Source of the DNA: Armillaria gallica
Lineage: Eukaryota; Basidiomycota; Agaricomycetes; Agaricales; Physalacriaceae
Length of the DNA: 64,000 nt
Reading direction: 5' to 3'
NCBI GenBank assembly: GCA_037576215.1
Contig: JBANDB010000007.1
Span: forward strand, 5,053,001 to 5,117,000
A program made the position numbers and the translations under genes. Below the pieces are notes generated by a model that did not search any database, was not told where the DNA came from, and saw only the letters and a list, made by a program, of their open reading frames with translations. The stretch's first letter is position 1. Every line of letters starts with the position of its first letter. Of the stretch, positions 61,859-64,000 are shown one piece after another.

Positions 61859-63186
61859 TCAGGCCGGGGCCTGGACGATTACGACGAGAGGGGGGGACGC
61901 CGACTCGATAGCCCCCGCAATGTCGTCGAACGTAGGTTCCTGGCCGCTCGCAATGGCGGCTGGAGTAGCACGCATGACAGCGTGGACTGGACCCGGCTTG
62001 TCGAAGCTAAGCGCAAATTTCTCCTGGGTTGACAAGTCCGGCGTGGCGTCGAGCACCGCGACAGGGTCTGCCTTGTAGCGGTCGCGGAGCCCTGGGTTGA
62101 GGGCGAGGTCCGTCATGAACTGGCGGATCGCGGGGGATGCCCGCAGGATCATGTGGTCTGGGGGCGGTGTGTAGTCTGCGATGCGGTCGACTGCTGCGCG
62201 CTCATAAGGCCCGTAGGCGGGCACGACGGAGGTCTGGGTGCCGGCCCACTTGGAGGGTGGGTAGAGGTGCTGCACCGTGTGCGCGTCAGAAGGCCCGAAC
62301 TTCTGCATGGCTTCCTGGTCGACCGGCGCGCGTGTGCGTGGCGGGACATAGAAGGTGGACACCGTCGTGAATTGCTTCACGACGTCTTCCTTGCGCAGGT
62401 CCCCGATCGTGAATTCATCCATGACGGTCGTGGATTGGGGTAGGACCGCTCCGATGTAGTTGACGACTCTGTGGTCTGGGCCAAAGTCCTCCTCGAGACG
62501 GTCAACGAGGAGATGGAATTTGTGGTTCTGAGATAGGCAGCATCAGATGGTGCACTGGAGAGAAAAACACAGAGATGCGCTTACATCAAACACCATGGTG
62601 TCGACGCCGACGGCACCGACTTGCCAAATGATGTTGTGGATTAAGGGATCCAGTTTCTTGTTGTGGGTCAGCACGGCGGTCGCCTCTTGCGTCATGCAGC
62701 CAGGGACTGCAGGATCGAAACCAAGGTCGGAGAACATGTAGTCTTCCGCAGACACACCAGGAAGCATCCTTGCTCGGTAGCCCTCGTCACGAGCGATAGC
62801 GATAGCCCTATGTGACGGAGATACGAAGACACCGGGATGACCATAAAAGACGCCGAGGACGTTATAGTCCGCACGTACATCTCTCAACATGACCTGGAAG
62901 TCTCTGAATGTCAGGCATAAAGGTCAAGGTAGTGAAGAGGTGAATGTACCTCGCACATCTGAACATATGTTTCGTACCGGTTTTTGTTCTTATCATAATA
63001 GACGGTTAGGTCGAAGCAGTCACCTTCGCTCTTGTCTTGGATGAACGCCTCGGTGGCAGGGTCGGTGATGGCATAGTAGACTTTGTCAGCCCCTTGGATG
63101 TACGACAAAGTCTCGAGTGTGATGTGTCCGATGGACGCGATACCGGAACCGGCAATGGTCAACGTACCCTTCTTGTTAGCAAGCAT
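61859..63186 (-). CDS. Borosin precursor: alpha-N-methyltransferase fused to its core peptide
   Basis: Three exons, 63186-62950, 62893-62585 and 62527-61859, give 404 residues, close to OphMA of the omphalotin pathway. The N-terminal tetrapyrrole-methylase-like domain has [75 protein letters not shown] and [20 protein letters not shown]. Tyr64, Arg70 and Tyr74 match the OphMA catalytic Tyr66, Arg72 and Tyr76. A clasp region follows ([20 protein letters not shown]). The C-terminus is [15 protein letters not shown] and then stop, a Leu/Val/Ile-rich stretch like other cores. Known members methylate their own backbone amides with SAM, in trans within a dimer, before a protease releases and cyclises the core. 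No prolyl oligopeptidase or P450 is seen here; partners may lie beyond 64 kb. Confidence 0.93.
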
Positions 63187-64000
63187 GGTGTGCGAGTGGA
63201 GTAGGTCCTTGATGTATAGTGAATTGTAAAAGGCAAGGCTTATATGCAGAACAAGAATATATCACTGCCCTATTGTTGCTGTCACGATTGAGAACTCGGC
63301 AACCTGCCAAGATCACTCGTGACGCCGTGGAGAAATTATAGCTGTCGAGAGGTAGGGAAGACGAAGCCCTGTAGAATGAGATGCTTCGAACGTTGAATGC
63401 GAAGACCACACCTGGTCGTCACGGTTCAAAGCGTCGGGGTTAAACGGTCTGACTGATATAGATGTAACGCAACGGAAGGTACCAGGTTGAAATTGATTTC
63501 AATAAGACAGCAGTTAATGATAGATCATAGTTTCATCACTTAGCCCAGTCTCACGGTGTGGTCTTCGCACATTCAAAAGGTCTCATTCTCCGGGGCTTCG
63601 TCTTCCCTACCTGAGGTTGCAGAGTTCAATATTACAGTAATGACAGCAGTAATGATAGGTCATTTCATCGGACATCGTTGGCTCGGCCTTAGCAAAGCAT
63701 CTTCGCGAACACGGATCCAGTACGATTTCTCGTAGTAGCTCTATTGGAGCCTTCAGACTGGAACAGGCTTCCTAAAAGAAGGTCTCCCTCGCTGCTTTCT
63801 CGAGCTTCATAGGAAGGAAGCAATCCGAATCAAAAATATAAACACTATTAGAATCGCGGGGCTGAACTCAAATGAAGTGAGTAGCAATTTGGTTTACATC
63901 TATGGCAAACGCGACATGGGGACTAACTACGAAATATCTAGCCTTATATACTACGAAATCCCCTCGGAAATAGGCCAACACGTAAGTAAATCGAAACGAG
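63187..64000. promoter_or_regulatory. Upstream region of the borosin gene
   Basis: About 810 bp to the window edge, containing the inverted repeat described next. No gene starts here. A duplicated motif, GTTAATGATAGATCAT near 63514 and GTAATGATAGGTCAT near 63648, lies between and beyond the arms. Confidence 0.45.
63351..63611. repeat. Inverted repeat with ~60-bp arms
   Basis: The left arm (63351-63412) begins GGTAGGGAAGACGAAGCCC and ends GCGAAGACCACACC. The right arm (63555-63611) is its inverted copy, GGTGTGGTCTTCGC... to ...GGGCTTCGTCTTCCCTACC. A few mismatches lie in the middle of the arms. The arms are 142 bp apart, and the whole sits about 165 bp upstream of the borosin ATG. It may be a small transposon end pair or a palindromic regulatory element. 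Confidence 0.75.

Overview
The window looks like a chromosomal segment of an agaricomycete (mushroom-forming basidiomycete). Genes carry many 48-60 bp GT-AG introns, with a few GC-AG ones. F-box and F-box-like genes are frequent, and there are typical basidiomycete families: a DUF6534-type membrane protein, HET proteins, a linoleate diol synthase, a MARVEL-type protein and a backbone N-methylating RiPP (borosin) precursor. All gene models below were built by eye from splice signals, reading frame and remembered family motifs. Exon ends inside a CDS span may be off by a few codons.

Layout. 0.5-4.4 kb: a Ser/Pro-rich disordered protein, a 69-residue small protein and an F-box protein. 5.7-12.0 kb: a probable secondary-metabolism group on the + strand, made of a flavin-dependent halogenase, an O-methyltransferase and a secreted intradiol-type dioxygenase. 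12.4-23.6 kb: two F-box proteins, a transketolase-like thiamine diphosphate enzyme, a DUF6534 membrane protein, and two non-autonomous elements with terminal inverted repeats (17.56-17.82 and 20.75-21.47 kb). 24.0-32.9 kb: a gene graveyard with a decayed RVB2 helicase copy, a HET gene in two pieces, a hexose-transporter 3' fragment, a foldback element with 9-bp direct repeats, and a linoleate diol synthase pseudogene. 32.9-46.3 kb: mostly intact genes, comprising an F-box-like protein, a MARVEL-type protein, a Ste7/MEK-type MAPKK divergent from the SUMO E1 subunit UBA2, a small secreted protein, the calcineurin catalytic subunit and a pectin methylesterase. 46.8-50.4 kb: a 5'-truncated, nearly intact non-LTR retrotransposon. 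50.7-59.2 kb: an F-box-like paralogue, a Crinkler-like P-loop protein, the Spg1/Tem1 GTPase, an unknown gene and a MINDY deubiquitinase. 60.4-61.6 kb: an array of repeated exon-like units. 61.9-63.2 kb: the borosin N-methyltransferase-precursor fusion.

The most notable item is the borosin gene on the minus strand. It is an OphMA-like SAM methyltransferase fused to its own C-terminal hydrophobic core peptide. The catalytic Tyr/Arg residues are conserved, but the tail appears to stop at or just after the core, unlike the omphalotin precursor. An inverted repeat lies about 165 bp upstream, and the unusual exon array lies just beyond its 3' end. No prolyl oligopeptidase or P450 partner is seen inside the window, so any partner genes would lie beyond 64 kb or elsewhere.
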